This document shows, in pieces, positions 25,032 to 34,818 of a stretch of DNA of 64,000 nt. Below the pieces are notes generated by a model. The model was not told the DNA's origin. It did no database searches and saw only the letters and a list, made by a program, of their open reading frames with translations. Numbering within the stretch: position 1 is the stretch's first letter; each line of letters starts with the position of its first letter. Position numbers and translations under genes: made by a program. Source of the DNA: Gemmatimonadota bacterium (lineage in GTDB: Bacteria > Gemmatimonadota > Gemmatimonadetes > Gemmatimonadales > Gemmatimonadaceae); assembly GCA_040388625.1 (NCBI GenBank), contig JAZKBK010000003.1, positions 186,001-250,000 on the forward strand, in the 5' to 3' direction.

Positions 25032-25463
25032 CTACATGGCGTCGATCTCGTCGATCCGCCTCTGATGCCGGCCGCCATCAAACGGCGTATTCAGCCACAT
25101 CTCCAGTATCTGGATCGCCAGCTCCTCCGACACCATCCGCTCGCCGATCGAAAGCACGTTGGCATTGTTGTGCCGTCGTCCCAACTCAGCCGAGTCCAGG
25201 TTCCAGCAGAGAGCGGCGCGTACACCCTTCACGCGATTCGCGACCATCGCCTCGCCGTTCCCCGAGCCGCCGATCACTATTCCTCGCTCCGTGTCGCCGT
25301 TCGCAACGGCAGCGGCGACAGGATGACAGAACAAGGGATAATCCACCGGCAGCTCTGAGTCAGTTCCGAAATCCTTCACTTCATGCCCGAGCTCGGTGAG
25401 GCGTGCCTTGAACATTTCCTTGTAACGGAAGCCCGCGTGGTCCGATCCGATTGCGATGCGCAT
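25032..25463 (-). CDS. rpiB: Ribose-5-phosphate isomerase B
   Basis: A 143-residue RpiB/LacAB family protein: MRIAIGSDHAGFRYKEMF binds the phosphate, then DFGTD..LPVDYPLFCHPVA. ERGIVIGGSGNGEAMVANRVKGVRAALCWN surrounds the site where many family members carry an active-site Cys; here the position reads GGSGNGE, with Ser. HNNANVLSIGERMV is the other signature. It interconverts ribose-5-P and ribulose-5-P in the pentose phosphate pathway. The Cys-to-Ser change occurs in some family branches and does not exclude activity. No obvious operon partner. Confidence 0.9.
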   Translation of the reverse strand: MRIAIGSDHAGFRYKEMFKARLTELGHEVKDFGTDSELPVDYPLFCHPVAAAVANGDTERGIVIGGSGNGEAMVANRVKGVRAALCWNLDSAELGRRHNNANVLSIGERMVSEELAIQILEMWLNTPFDGGRHQRRIDEIDAM

Positions 25464-25546
25464 TTGATGGCTGTGAGGTTGGTTTGACGATGTTCACTAA
25501 CTATAGCACGAACTGCATCTGACCTAACGCTCTCGCGCGCGCTCAC

Positions 25547-26770
25547 CTAGCGAACGGTCCGCAAGGCCGGATTCTTTGCGAATGCCCATGCCGAATGCGC
25601 GAACACGATGACCGCGCATCCGCCGATCGCCCAATCGACCCCAACGACGTGCGCCAGTGCGCCCGAGATGAACGATCCCACCGGCACCAGTCCAACAGCG
25701 ACGAATACGTACGCGGACACCACTCTGCCCCGCAATTCATCCGGCGCGATGGATTGCAGCAATCCATTCGCCAGCGCGCCCATCACCAGCATCGCGAATC
25801 CTACGAACACGAGGATCACCGCTGCTGGCAGAAGTCTGCTCATCAGCGAAAAGACCATGAGGCCTGCGGAGAATCCATATGCAGACCATACGTACAGCTT
25901 CCCCCGAGCGATGTGCTGGCCGAGTGCCGCCATCGAAAGAGCACCGATCAGAGCGCCGAGTCCTACGCAGGCGAGCAGAATCCCGTAACCCGCTGCACCC
26001 GCATGCACGACGTCACGCGCCACCACAGGCATCATGGCGAGAAACGGCATCCCGAAGACTGACGTCACTCCCACGACGCGTACCAGCACGCTCACCAGCG
26101 GTGTATCGCGCATGTAGCGGAAACCTTCCAGCATTCCCTCGATCGGCGACACGCGAGTTTTGACGCGCTGCCACTTGGGGACCTGGATCATGAACAGCCC
26201 GGTGAGCACCGCGAAATAGCTCATGGAGTTGAGCGCGAAGCACCACTTGGGGCCGAGCGTGCCGATGACTACGGCGGCGATCGACGGGCCGATAACGCGC
26301 GCCAGGTTGAAACCGGCGGAATTGAGCGCGATCGCATCCACCAGGTCTTCGCGGCCGACCAGCTCGACTATGAAGCTCTGTCGCGCCGGAATCTCGAAAG
26401 CGCTGATGGTCCCGTTGAGCGTCGCGAGGATGATCAGCCAGTTGATCGTGAGATGGTTGGACGCGGTGAACCACCACAGCACGGACGCCTGCACAAGCAG
26501 CAGCGATTGCGCGATTCTGACCAGCTTGAGCTTGTCGTTCCGATCGGCAACCACGCCGCCGTACAGGGAGAGCAACAGGACCGGGAGCGCGGACGCACCA
26601 GCCACGACTCCGACCATCAGTGCGCTGTTGGACAGTTGCAGCGCAAGCCACCCCTCGCCCACCGACTGCATCCACGTGCCCACGAGCGACAACGTCTGCC
26701 CGCCCCAGAATATCCGGAAATTCCGATGTTTGAGCGGACGAAACGGATTGTTGGCGGCGGCCTTCTGCAC
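25547..26770 (-). CDS. MFS transporter (EntS/MFS_3-like)
   Basis: About 407 residues with twelve helices: FRIFWGGQTLSLVGTWMQSVGEGWLALQLS is the conserved first segment, SLYGGVVADRNDKLKLV is motif A, and AFEIPARQSFIVELVGREDLVDAIALNSAGFNLARVIGP is diagnostic of the branch that includes the enterobactin exporter EntS and macrolide-efflux relatives. Substrate unknown. The GTG at 26770 was chosen because the longer frame (to 26824) would overlap the divergent vWA gene and its promoter. Confidence 0.87.
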   Translation of the reverse strand: MQKAAANNPFRPLKHRNFRIFWGGQTLSLVGTWMQSVGEGWLALQLSNSALMVGVVAGASALPVLLLSLYGGVVADRNDKLKLVRIAQSLLLVQASVLWWFTASNHLTINWLIILATLNGTISAFEIPARQSFIVELVGREDLVDAIALNSAGFNLARVIGPSIAAVVIGTLGPKWCFALNSMSYFAVLTGLFMIQVPKWQRVKTRVSPIEGMLEGFRYMRDTPLVSVLVRVVGVTSVFGMPFLAMMPVVARDVVHAGAAGYGILLACVGLGALIGALSMAALGQHIARGKLYVWSAYGFSAGLMVFSLMSRLLPAAVILVFVGFAMLVMGALANGLLQSIAPDELRGRVVSAYVFVAVGLVPVGSFISGALAHVVGVDWAIGGCAVIVFAHSAWAFAKNPALRTVR

Positions 26771-26796
26771 GCGGGAAATGTATTGCGTACCGGGTG

Positions 26797-26802
26797 TATT
26801 AT
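26797..26802 (+). promoter_or_regulatory. -10 box (TATTAT) 6 nt from the vWA ATG
   Basis: TATTAT is spaced 6 nt from the ATG at 26809, which would place the transcription start at or next to the start codon. No Shine-Dalgarno sequence is seen. This supports a leaderless mRNA and argues against the in-frame GTG at 26794. Confidence 0.45.
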
Positions 26803-26808
26803 TCAGAT

Positions 26809-28089
26809 ATGCGGTTCCATACATACTCCAGGTTCAGCCCGGAGATGGCCGACGCGGTCGATCTTCAGTCGCTCCTGGATAAGATGGCCGACTTCCTCCT
26901 CCAGTCCGGCTTCGCCGGCGGCGAGAATTTCAATCCCTACTGGGGGATGACTGGCGAGGACGCCGACCGCTCCGTGGACGCGTTGCGCGAGGCGATCCTC
27001 AACGCGATGATCGAGAGCGGCCAGTTCACGCCGGAGATGCTCGAAGCTCTGCGCGGCAACGGCGACGAGGACGCGCAGGAAAAGCTCGCGAAGTTCCTGG
27101 ACGAGCTGATCGAGCGCCTCACAAAAGAAGGCTACCTCAACCTCGAAGCTCCGCCCCAGATGCCGGCCGGCCACCAGCAGGTCGAGGGCAAGGGCAGTCT
27201 CTCCCACGCAGCCTCCAAATCGGTCCAGTTCAATCTCACCGACAAGGGCGTCGACTTCCTGGGCTACAAGGCGCTCCGGCACATCATGAGCTCCCTCGGC
27301 AAGTCCAGCTTCGGGAGTCACGACACTCCGTATCTGGCCACCGGAATCGAGTCGGACGGATGGAGCAAGCAGTACGAGTTCGGCGACGTCCTGAACCTCG
27401 ACGTGAACGAGACCCTCAAGCGCTCCATGGCGCGCACGGGCTCGTTGACCGTGCCGATGGATCTGGACTACGACGACCTGATGGTGCACCAGGCCGAGTA
27501 CCGCTCGTCGTGCGCGACCGTGCTGATGCTGGACACGTCGCACTCGATGATCCTGTACGGCGAGGATCGCTTCACCCCCGCCAAGAAGGTCGCGCTCGCG
27601 CTGACGCATCTCATCCGCACCCAGTTTCCCGGCGACACCATCCGCATCGTGCTCTTTCACGATTCGGCGGAAGAGATTCCGATCTCCGCGCTGGCGCGCG
27701 CGCAGGTTGGCCCGTACCACACCAACACGGCCGAAGGTCTGAAGCTTGCGCGTCGCATTCTTCTGTCGCAGAAGAAGGACATGCGCCAGATCGTGATGAT
27801 CACCGACGGAAAGCCGAGTGCCCTGACACTTCCGAACGGTCAGATCTACAAGAATTCGATGGGTCTGGACATGAACGTGGTGTCGGAGACGCTGCGCGAA
27901 GTGGCAGACTGCCGCCGATCGGGGATCGTCATCAACACGTTCATGCTGGCGCGCGATCGGGCATTGGTGGAATTCGTGAAGCGCGTATCAGCGATCGCGA
28001 AGGGCAAGGCCTACTTCACGAACACGATGACGCTGGGCCAGTTCATCCTGATGGACTTTTTGCGGAAGAAGACGAGAACGGTTTCGTAG
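26809..28089 (+). CDS. von Willebrand factor A-domain protein
   Basis: About 426 residues. The N-terminal part (1-200) is acidic and helical ([40 protein letters not shown]). The C-terminal vWA domain starts with [33 protein letters not shown], where D-T-S-H-S is the MIDAS metal motif, and continues [14 protein letters not shown] and [14 protein letters not shown]. Such cytoplasmic vWA proteins usually work with a MoxR or magnesium-chelatase-like AAA+ ATPase, but none is adjacent here. The function is presumably assembly or remodelling of a metal-dependent complex. It is divergent from the MFS gene. Confidence 0.88.
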   Translation: MRFHTYSRFSPEMADAVDLQSLLDKMADFLLQSGFAGGENFNPYWGMTGEDADRSVDALREAILNAMIESGQFTPEMLEALRGNGDEDAQEKLAKFLDELIERLTKEGYLNLEAPPQMPAGHQQVEGKGSLSHAASKSVQFNLTDKGVDFLGYKALRHIMSSLGKSSFGSHDTPYLATGIESDGWSKQYEFGDVLNLDVNETLKRSMARTGSLTVPMDLDYDDLMVHQAEYRSSCATVLMLDTSHSMILYGEDRFTPAKKVALALTHLIRTQFPGDTIRIVLFHDSAEEIPISALARAQVGPYHTNTAEGLKLARRILLSQKKDMRQIVMITDGKPSALTLPNGQIYKNSMGLDMNVVSETLREVADCRRSGIVINTFMLARDRALVEFVKRVSAIAKGKAYFTNTMTLGQFILMDFLRKKTRTVS

Positions 28090-28105
28090 GAAGACGACGC
28101 TATCC

Positions 28106-28525
28106 ACGCACCGATCCGGTACGCCTGCGTAGGGCGCGGATTCTTCCGCGCCTGGCCCATTTACGTGGGATCGGAATTGGATGTTCGTGGGATAAACCCG
28201 CGCCTGGCCCATTGACGTGCGATCGGAATTGGATATTCGTGGGATAAACCCGCGCCTGGCCCATTTACGTGGGATCGGAATTGGATATTCACCGGTGTCG
28301 TTAAATGTCATCACGCAGCGCCTGGTGGGGATGACGGGATGGCGTATGACGCCCGCTGCCGCAGCGGCGCGGGATCCAAATTCCATCATCCGAATTTCGT
28401 CAATCGTAATGGCTGGATACGCGGTGTTCCAGAATTGACGATGCGTTCATTCGCGTTCGATCGCGCGTAAATGGGCCAGGCGCGGAAGAATCCGCGCCCT
28501 ACGCAGGCGTACCGGATCGGCGCGT
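28106..28525. mobile_element. MITE-like element with 60-bp terminal inverted repeats and 52-bp internal tandem repeats
   Basis: 28111-28165 and 28466-28520 are perfect 55-bp inverted copies (60 bp at 28106-28165 and 28466-28525 with one mismatch). Each end contains a GGCGCGGA-TTCT-TCCGCGCC hairpin. Inside the left end, a 52-bp unit beginning CGCGCCTGGCCCATT repeats at 28147, 28199 and 28251 with few differences. There is no open reading frame that looks like a transposase, so it is a non-autonomous element or a large structured repeat. No clear target duplication is visible. It fills most of the 28090-28587 gap. Confidence 0.75.
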
Positions 28526-28587
28526 CGAATGGAGTCGTCATCGTTCGTGGAAACGATGTTTCATGCGATGTCCCCATCCCCCCACCA

Positions 28588-29232
28588 TCACCCCGTATAC
28601 ACGTACGTGCAGTGTTGCTCCTGCGCGCGCCCAACCGCGATGATCATCGCGGGCACCAGCACCACACCCGGAATGAGCGACGCCGTCAGATCCCGCTCGA
28701 TCTCTTCCTTGCTGCCGAATTTCTTCTGATCCGCGAGCTCGCTCGCGATTCCCCGCAGCGCCGTTCTGCACGACAGCACCACGACGCCAGCAGCGAGCGC
28801 CTCCCGAATGCCGGGATTCTCGTCGTCACCGGCGTAGTACACGTTCCGCGTTGCCGTGTCCTTGGTCTTGGGATCCTTCACGTCGAACATCTTTCCGAAA
28901 CCGTACTTCTCCCACGCCGCATCGACGTACGTGGTAGCTCCCGTCTTCCCGTGAGCGGCGAGCACGGCGTTGACGTCGTTTGGATTCACGCCGTATTCCG
29001 TGGGATACGCCGTCTTGTATCGTATGGAGTATTCGATTCCCTTGGTCCACTTGTCATGCGCGTGGAACAGTTGACGGTGTTTCCCGGTCAACGCCTTGAG
29101 CCACGCCTCCGGCTCGTCGCCGGGCTCGGGCGCGACGCCCGCGAGCGATACGTCCGGAAGTAACGCGCTGGCACCAGCGAGCGCGGCGAGATGAGTCACG
29201 AAAGCCCTGCGGCTCGGTTTGTAGCTGAACAT
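28588..29232 (-). CDS. Tat-exported protein of unknown function, possibly DsrE-like
   Basis: A 214-residue protein with a twin-arginine signal (KPSRRAFVTHLAALAGASALLPDVSLA). The mature part has no family I can name with certainty. Its C-terminal half (GVVVLSCRTALRGIASELADQ and SLIPGVVLVPAMIIAVGRAQEQHCTYVYTG) has the layout of DsrE/DsrF-like sulfur-relay folds, including a Cys in the LSCRTAL loop. AGGAG lies 5 nt before the ATG. The gene lies between the MITE-like element and an 11-bp repeat array. Confidence 0.65.
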   Translation of the reverse strand: MFSYKPSRRAFVTHLAALAGASALLPDVSLAGVAPEPGDEPEAWLKALTGKHRQLFHAHDKWTKGIEYSIRYKTAYPTEYGVNPNDVNAVLAAHGKTGATTYVDAAWEKYGFGKMFDVKDPKTKDTATRNVYYAGDDENPGIREALAAGVVVLSCRTALRGIASELADQKKFGSKEEIERDLTASLIPGVVLVPAMIIAVGRAQEQHCTYVYTG

Positions 29233-29319
29233 TGAAGCTCCTGAGCTGATTTGCGCGCGACGCGTTACACCATCGTTCCAGCCGCAAATCTACGAGAGAA
29301 ATCGCTTGTTTGCCGGCGC

Positions 29320-29354
29320 GGGGACGGAGTAGGGACGGAGTAGGGACGGACTCC
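29320..29354. repeat. Inverted copy of the 11-bp repeat (GGGACGGAGTA)
   Basis: Three units reading GGGACGGAGTA, GGGACGGAGTA and GGGACGGACTCC, the reverse complement of the arrays at 4426 and 7093. It lies upstream of the Tat-exported gene on one side and of osmC on the other, in a 214-bp intergenic region. Confidence 0.85.
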
Positions 29355-29446
29355 AACGTGGCGCCTGCACCCGCCCACAAGCGTCCGCGGCGCATATCGT
29401 GCGACGATTCGCTAGACTGCATTACGTCACCATCAACGGAGAAAAA

Positions 29447-29875
29447 ATGCCCACACGCAAGGCAAGCGCGATCTGGGAGAAGGGTCTTCAGAACGGAAAG
29501 GGATCGTTCAAGGGCGAAAGCGGAACGATCAGCGGCAACTACTCATTCGGCTCCCGCTTCGAGAGCGCTGCCGGCTCCAACCCCGAAGAGCTACTGGCAG
29601 CCGCCGAGGCCGCCTGTTTCTCGATGGCACTCGCCCTGGGCCTCGAGAAGAACGGCACGCCCGCCGACAAGGTAGAGACCAGCGCAGCATGCACCATCGA
29701 AAAGTCCGGCGACGGCTTCAAGATCACCACGATGAGCCTGGTGGTCAACGCGAAGGTCCCGGGAATCGACAACGCGAAGTTTCAACAGATCGCCGAAGGC
29801 ACCAGGGAGGGATGCCCGGTGTCGCAGGCGTTGAAGGGAAACGTGAACATCACGCTGACGGCAACGCTGAATTAA
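29447..29875 (+). CDS. osmC: OsmC-family peroxiredoxin
   Basis: A 142-residue OsmC protein: MPTRKASAIWEKGLQNGKGSFKGESG at the N-terminus, the helix NPEELLAAAEAACFSMALALGLEKNG with Cys57, and GTREGCPVSQALKGNVNITL with Cys123. These are the two catalytic cysteines that reduce organic hydroperoxides. The fold acts as an intertwined dimer in the cytoplasm. GGAG lies a few nt before the ATG at 29447, which matches the family start; the longer frame to 29399 is not supported. It is convergent with gltA. Confidence 0.93.
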   Translation: MPTRKASAIWEKGLQNGKGSFKGESGTISGNYSFGSRFESAAGSNPEELLAAAEAACFSMALALGLEKNGTPADKVETSAACTIEKSGDGFKITTMSLVVNAKVPGIDNAKFQQIAEGTREGCPVSQALKGNVNITLTATLN

Positions 29876-29940
29876 AGCCGCATCCGACTGCGCGCCGCAT
29901 GTCCAGCGGCGCCTGCGCGGCCGCAGATCATGAAAGTCAA

Positions 29941-29970
29941 ACGGGCGCGCCGATTTCTCGGCGCGCCCGT
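29941..29970. terminator. Bidirectional terminator between osmC and gltA
   Basis: ACGGGCGCGCCGA and TCGGCGCGCCCGT form a 13-bp perfect stem with a 4-nt loop. It is flanked by TGTTTC on the plus side and TTTGACTTTC on the minus side, midway between two convergent genes. Confidence 0.75.
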
Positions 29971-29996
29971 TGTTTCACCTGGTGCCGAACCGGCTT

Positions 29997-31328
29997 CTAC
30001 TTGATACCGACGTTGATGGTCTGCTCGAACTTGCGCTCGCCATGCCCGGTAAAGATCTGGCGCGGACGGGCAATCTTCTGCTCCTTGTCCAGCAACATCT
30101 CCTCCCACTGCGACAGCCACCCCGCCATGCGCGCGATCGCGAACAGCACGGTGAAGAATTCCGTCGGGAAGCCCATCGAGCGATAGATGAGACCTGTGTA
30201 GAAATCGACGTTCGGGTACAGCTTGCGCGAGACGAAGTAATCGTCCTGCAGCGCGATGCGCTCCAGCTCCAGCGCGATCTCGAGGCCGCGATCGACGCCG
30301 GTGATCTTGAACACGCTGTCCGCCAGCTGCTTCACGATCTTGGCACGCGGATCGTAGCTCTTGTACACGCGGTGGCCGAAGCCCATCAGCTTGCCGCTGC
30401 CACTCTTCACCGTCTCGATGAATGCCGGCACGTTCTGAATGGTGCCGATCTCCTCGATCATGCGCAGCACCTGCTCGTTCGCGCCACCATGCAGCGGGCC
30501 GAACAGAGCCGCGACGCCGGCGGACATCGCAGAGAATGGATCCACGTGCGACGAGCCCACCATGCGCACCGAGCTGGTCGAGCAGTTCTGCTCGTGATCG
30601 GCGTGCAGGATGAACAGAATCTCCAGAGCGCGAACGAAGGTCGGATTCGCCTCGTAGCGCGGCTCCGTCATCCTGTTGATCATCGACAGGAAGTTCTCGA
30701 CGTACGACAGCGAGTTGTCGGGATATACGACCGGCAGACCCTTGGAGTGACGATACGAAAAAGCCGCGATCGTCGGCGTCTTGGCCAGCAGCCGGATCAC
30801 GGCGATGTTGCGCTGCTCGGGATCGAAGATGTTGCGCGCTTCAGGATAGAATGACGACAGCGCCGCGACGGAACTCTGCAGCATCGACATCGGATGCGCG
30901 TCGTACCTGAAGCCCTGCAGGAAGTTGCGGATGTTCTCGTGCACGTACGTGTGGTACGTGATGTCGTGCACGAAACCGTCGTACTCCTTCTGATTGGGCA
31001 ACTCTCCGTGACGCAGCAGCCACGCTACCTCGAGAAACGACGCCTTCTCGGCCAGCTGCTCGATCGGGTATCCGCGATAGCGCAGGATTCCCTTGTCGCC
31101 GTCGATGTAGGTGATCGAGCTGCGACACGAGGCAGTGTTCATGAACGCCGGATCGTACGATAGGAGACCAACGTCGTCACGATCGGCGGTCTTTATCTGT
31201 CGCAGATCGGCGGCTCTGATCGCGCCGTCCTTGATCGAAAGGTCGTAGTTCTTGTTGGTCCGCTTGTCGGTGATCGAAAGATCGCCAGCGGTCTTGTCTG
31301 TGGACTGAGTGGTTCCGGGTGTGGTCAT
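29997..31328 (-). CDS. gltA: Citrate synthase
   Basis: About 443 residues, type II (hexameric) citrate synthase. GILRYRGYPIEQLAEKASFLEVAWLL is the N-terminal signature. FGPLHGGANEQVLRMIEEIG and KLMGFGHRVYKSYDPRA carry the two active-site histidines, and RPRQIFTGH lies near the C-terminal Arg/CoA site. It condenses acetyl-CoA and oxaloacetate. The start at MTTPGTTQS (31328) is preferred because the upstream open frame (to 31406) passes through an inverted repeat. It has its own promoter and is followed by a strong terminator. Confidence 0.95.
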   Translation of the reverse strand: MTTPGTTQSTDKTAGDLSITDKRTNKNYDLSIKDGAIRAADLRQIKTADRDDVGLLSYDPAFMNTASCRSSITYIDGDKGILRYRGYPIEQLAEKASFLEVAWLLRHGELPNQKEYDGFVHDITYHTYVHENIRNFLQGFRYDAHPMSMLQSSVAALSSFYPEARNIFDPEQRNIAVIRLLAKTPTIAAFSYRHSKGLPVVYPDNSLSYVENFLSMINRMTEPRYEANPTFVRALEILFILHADHEQNCSTSSVRMVGSSHVDPFSAMSAGVAALFGPLHGGANEQVLRMIEEIGTIQNVPAFIETVKSGSGKLMGFGHRVYKSYDPRAKIVKQLADSVFKITGVDRGLEIALELERIALQDDYFVSRKLYPNVDFYTGLIYRSMGFPTEFFTVLFAIARMAGWLSQWEEMLLDKEQKIARPRQIFTGHGERKFEQTINVGIK

Positions 31329-31354
31329 CTCGGATGAGCCGTTCTTGGTAGGGG

Positions 31355-31393
31355 TTTCGATGCGAAATCTAGCGGGTGGGTTCCGCATCGAAA
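31355..31393 (-). promoter_or_regulatory. Inverted repeat upstream of gltA
   Basis: TTTCGATGCG (31355-31364) and CGCATCGAAA (31384-31393) form 10-bp perfect arms, extendable to 13 bp with one mismatch. The nearer arm begins about 27 bp before the gltA start. It could be a 5'-UTR hairpin or an operator. Confidence 0.4.
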
Positions 31394-31594
31394 ACGCCGG
31401 GAGCAAATCGAGGGACCAGGCGTCGTCTGCCGGTTGCCATATGGAAGACCGGGAGCGATGCCAAACCGGCAGCGGGCGCGACGGTCGAACAAGCAGGCCC
31501 GTCGCACATATTTATGGATGAGCTTGCGGCGACGGCCACTTCCGGGCCGTCCCGTCGGTCGACGATTACACACACCATTCCAGGAATCGCAGCA

Positions 31595-32245
31595 ATGTTT
31601 CTCGGGCATTACGGCATTGCGTTCGGATCCAAGCGGGTTGTGCCGGATACGTCGCTGGGGACGCTCGCATTCGCGGCTCAGTTCCTCGATGAGCTGTGGC
31701 CAATCCTTCTGTTGTTCGGCATCGAGCAGGTGCGTATTGCACCAGGCTCGACATCGAGCAATCCGCTCGTGTTCACGTCGTATCCTTTCTCTCACAGTCT
31801 GGCCATGGCCGTGTTGTGGGGAGCGATCATCGGCGCAATCCATTATGCCGCGCGGCGAAATCGTCGCACCGCCTGTGTCATCGCACTCGTCGTGATCAGC
31901 CACTGGATACTGGACTTTCCCGTGCACACGGCAGATCTGCCGCTATGGCCGGGAGGATCCACGCGCGTCGGGTTGGGCCTGTGGGACTCGATTCCTGCAA
32001 CGTTGATCCTCGAGCTCGGAATATTCGGCGGCGGTCTGCTGCTTTACATTCGGCAGACGCGCACGCGCGATCGCGTTGGCACCTGGGGTCTGTGGTCAAT
32101 GGTGCTGGTGCTGCTGCTCATATTCGCGAGCGGCTACGTGACCCCGCCGCCGCCCAGTCCTCGTGCAGTGGCGTGGACCGCACTCGGACTCTGGCTGTTC
32201 GTGCCGTGGAGCTACTGGGTGGATCGTCATCGCGAGCGAATCTGA
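31595..32245 (+). CDS. Multi-pass membrane protein (metal-dependent-hydrolase-like, possibly DUF457)
   Basis: About 216 residues with six or more helices. Polar motifs are embedded at helix ends: MFLGHYGIAFGSKRV, FTSYPFSHSLAMAVLWG, and ISHWILDFPVHTADLPLWPGG. The spaced His and Asp residues are those of the YdjM/DUF457 group of putative membrane-embedded metal-dependent hydrolases. No substrate is known. The ATG at 31595 has AGGA 9 nt upstream; the 73 extra codons upstream lack coding character. It is divergent from gltA. Confidence 0.75.
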   Translation: MFLGHYGIAFGSKRVVPDTSLGTLAFAAQFLDELWPILLLFGIEQVRIAPGSTSSNPLVFTSYPFSHSLAMAVLWGAIIGAIHYAARRNRRTACVIALVVISHWILDFPVHTADLPLWPGGSTRVGLGLWDSIPATLILELGIFGGGLLLYIRQTRTRDRVGTWGLWSMVLVLLLIFASGYVTPPPPSPRAVAWTALGLWLFVPWSYWVDRHRERI

Positions 32246-32263
32246 CCTCGGGATGCCCCCGAA

Positions 32264-32785
32264 TTACTTGTGTCCTGTACTGCCGAATCCACCGTCCCGA
32301 TCTGTTGTCTGCCGTACATCTCCGTCTTCGAATTCGAGCACCTCGTATTTCGCAATCACCATCTGCGCGATGCGCTCGCCATGCGTGATGAAGATGGGCT
32401 CCGCACCGTCGTTTCTAACCAGCACGCCCCACTCACCGTTGTAGTCGGGATCGATGGTGCCGGGCGAGTTCGCGATGGCGAGCGATGTTTTGAAGCTGGT
32501 GCCGCTCCGAGGACGGATCTGCGCCTCGTAACCCGGTGGCAGCGAAGCGCGAAACCCGAGCGGGATTATCGCACGCTCACCCGGCAACAGCTGCAGCGAC
32601 GCGCCATCAGCTGTGGGTTTCGGCACGCCCTCGTACTGGCGGCCGCCCAGGCTCAACTTGACTGTCGGATCACCAAGCAGAAATGCCTTGAGATCGTAGC
32701 CGGCACTGTGCGCGGTCGCACGAACCGGAAATTCGACCCCGTCCCGGAGTCGTTCGAAACGGATGCTCTTGCGCTCTGAATCCAT
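32264..32785 (-). CDS. dut: dUTP diphosphatase
   Basis: A 173-residue trimeric dUTPase with all five motifs in order: [47 protein letters not shown] and RDGGFGSTG. It converts dUTP to dUMP and pyrophosphate, preventing uracil incorporation and supplying thymidylate synthesis. It is slightly longer than typical enzymes (about 150) because of an insert [23 protein letters not shown] after motif 1. It is convergent with the membrane-protein gene and divergent from acs. Confidence 0.95.
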   Translation of the reverse strand: MDSERKSIRFERLRDGVEFPVRATAHSAGYDLKAFLLGDPTVKLSLGGRQYEGVPKPTADGASLQLLPGERAIIPLGFRASLPPGYEAQIRPRSGTSFKTSLAIANSPGTIDPDYNGEWGVLVRNDGAEPIFITHGERIAQMVIAKYEVLEFEDGDVRQTTDRDGGFGSTGHK

Positions 32786-32853
32786 GCGGCCAATCTAGCC
32801 ACTCGCCCGGACCAGCCGTCGCGCACGGGCGCGGAAGCTGTATTTTCAGACTC

Positions 32854-34818
32854 ATGAACGAGATCGACGCGCTCCTCACCGAAGAGCGGAAATTTCCGCC
32901 GCCGACAAAATTCGCCGCCAACGCCGTGGTCAACGACCCGGCAATCTACGACGAAGCCGCACGTGATCCGGAAGCATACTGGGCACGTGAAGCTGCTCGC
33001 CTCGACTGGATCCAGCCATGGACGCAGGTTCTCGACTGGACGCCACCCCACTTCAAATGGTTCGTTGGCGGAAAGCTCAACGCCGCCGCGAATTGCGTCG
33101 ACCGGCACGCACACGGCCCAAGACGCGACAAGCCAGCGCTCATATGGGAAGGTGAGCCAGGCGATAAGCGCACCATCACCTACGGCGAGCTGTACGGTGA
33201 GGTAACGCGCTTCGCGAATGCCCTCAAGTCACTCGGCGTGACGAAAGGCGATCGCGTCGCAGTGTATCTGCCGCTCATCCCCGAGGCCGCAGTCGCGATG
33301 CTCGCGTGCGCACGCATCGGCGCGATCCACTCGGTCGTGTTCGGCGGATTCTCCCCCGATTCGCTGCGCGACAGAATCATCGACGCGAAGGCCCGCGTTC
33401 TCATCACCGCCGACGGTGGCTATCGCCGCGGAGGCGTCGTCGCGCTCAAGGCCAATGCCGACAAAGCCTTGACCGCGACTCCATCAATCGAGCACGTCGT
33501 GGTCGTGCAGCGCAACCACGGAACATCCACCGAACAGATCTCCTGCTCCATGCAGCAGCCACGCGATCTCTGGTGGCACGAGTTGATGGAAAAGGCGCCG
33601 GAAGGCGGCGATCCGGTCCCCATGGACGCCGAGGATATTCTGTACATCCTCTACACGTCGGGAACTACCGGAAATCCCAAGGGCGTCGTGCACACCACCG
33701 GCGGTTACATGACCGCGGTGACCAGCACGACACGCAACGTCTTCGATCTGCGCGAGGACGACGTATTCTGGTGCACGGCCGATGTGGGTTGGGTGACCGG
33801 CCACTCCTATCTCGTGTACGGTCCGCTCTCCAACGGCGCGACGTGCGTCATGTACGAGGGCGCCCCCGACTGGCCCGACAAAGACCGCTTCTGGGCGCTG
33901 ATCGCGAAGCACAAGATCACGATCCTCTACACGGCGCCCACCGCCATCCGCGCCTTCATGAAATGGGGCGACCAGTACCCCGCTCGGCATGACCTCTCCT
34001 CGCTGAGACTGCTGGGCTCCGTGGGCGAGCCCATCAATCCGGAAGCCTGGATCTGGTATTCCAGACACATCGGCCACGACCGATGCCCGATAGTCGACAC
34101 CTGGTGGCAGACCGAGACCGGCTCGATCGTCATCTCGCCGCTTCCGGGCATCACCTCCACCAAACCCGGCAGCGCGACCTTCCCGCTCCCCGGCTGCAGC
34201 GCCGATCTACTCGATTCGAACGGTCGTTCGATACCTGTCGGCGGTGGCCTTCTGGCCCTCACTCGGCCCATCCCGTCGATGCTCCGCACCGTCTGGGGCG
34301 ACGACGAGCGGTATCAGAAGACGTATTTCTCCAAATGGCCCGGCCGGCCGGATTTGTATTTTCCGGGGGATGGCGCCAAGCGTGACGACGACGGCTTTTA
34401 CTGGATCCTGGGTCGCGTGGACGACGTCCTCAACGTCGCTGGCCACCGAATCGGGACGATGGAAGTCGAATCAGCCCTCGTGGAGCATCCGGCTGTCGCC
34501 GAGGCCGCGGTGGTCGGCAAGGCGCACGAGCTCAAGGGGCAGGCGCTGGCAGCGTTCGTGACAGTTCGCGCGAGCCATCAGTCGTCGCCGGAGCTGGCCA
34601 CCGAGCTCAAGCAATTCGTGGCCGATAAGATCGGTGCGATAGCTCGGCCGGACGACATAATCTTCGCCGCCGACCTTCCCAAGACTCGGTCCGGCAAGAT
34701 CATGCGCCGTTTATTGCGTGATATCGCCGAAGGTCGCGCGCTCGGCGACACCACGACGCTTGCGGATGCCGCAGTCGTCGAGGGCCTCAAGCAGCAGTAC
34801 GAATCACTGGAGCCATGA
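32854..34818 (+). CDS. acs: Acetyl-CoA synthetase (acetate-CoA ligase)
   Basis: 654 residues, the normal length. The P-loop-like A3 motif is [18 protein letters not shown], followed by [15 protein letters not shown] (A5). [20 protein letters not shown] is the hinge and A8. [11 protein letters not shown] carries Lys615, the catalytic lysine that is typically controlled by reversible acetylation. It activates acetate to acetyl-CoA through acetyl-AMP. TATTTT 8 nt before the ATG is a weak -10 candidate. The next gene starts inside its stop codon (ATGA). Confidence 0.96.
   Translation: MNEIDALLTEERKFPPPTKFAANAVVNDPAIYDEAARDPEAYWAREAARLDWIQPWTQVLDWTPPHFKWFVGGKLNAAANCVDRHAHGPRRDKPALIWEGEPGDKRTITYGELYGEVTRFANALKSLGVTKGDRVAVYLPLIPEAAVAMLACARIGAIHSVVFGGFSPDSLRDRIIDAKARVLITADGGYRRGGVVALKANADKALTATPSIEHVVVVQRNHGTSTEQISCSMQQPRDLWWHELMEKAPEGGDPVPMDAEDILYILYTSGTTGNPKGVVHTTGGYMTAVTSTTRNVFDLREDDVFWCTADVGWVTGHSYLVYGPLSNGATCVMYEGAPDWPDKDRFWALIAKHKITILYTAPTAIRAFMKWGDQYPARHDLSSLRLLGSVGEPINPEAWIWYSRHIGHDRCPIVDTWWQTETGSIVISPLPGITSTKPGSATFPLPGCSADLLDSNGRSIPVGGGLLALTRPIPSMLRTVWGDDERYQKTYFSKWPGRPDLYFPGDGAKRDDDGFYWILGRVDDVLNVAGHRIGTMEVESALVEHPAVAEAAVVGKAHELKGQALAAFVTVRASHQSSPELATELKQFVADKIGAIARPDDIIFAADLPKTRSGKIMRRLLRDIAEGRALGDTTTLADAAVVEGLKQQYESLEP

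Noticed and set aside
26803-27720. 305-residue minus-strand frame across the vWA gene
   Set aside because: It is antisense to a gene with a complete MIDAS motif and promoter.
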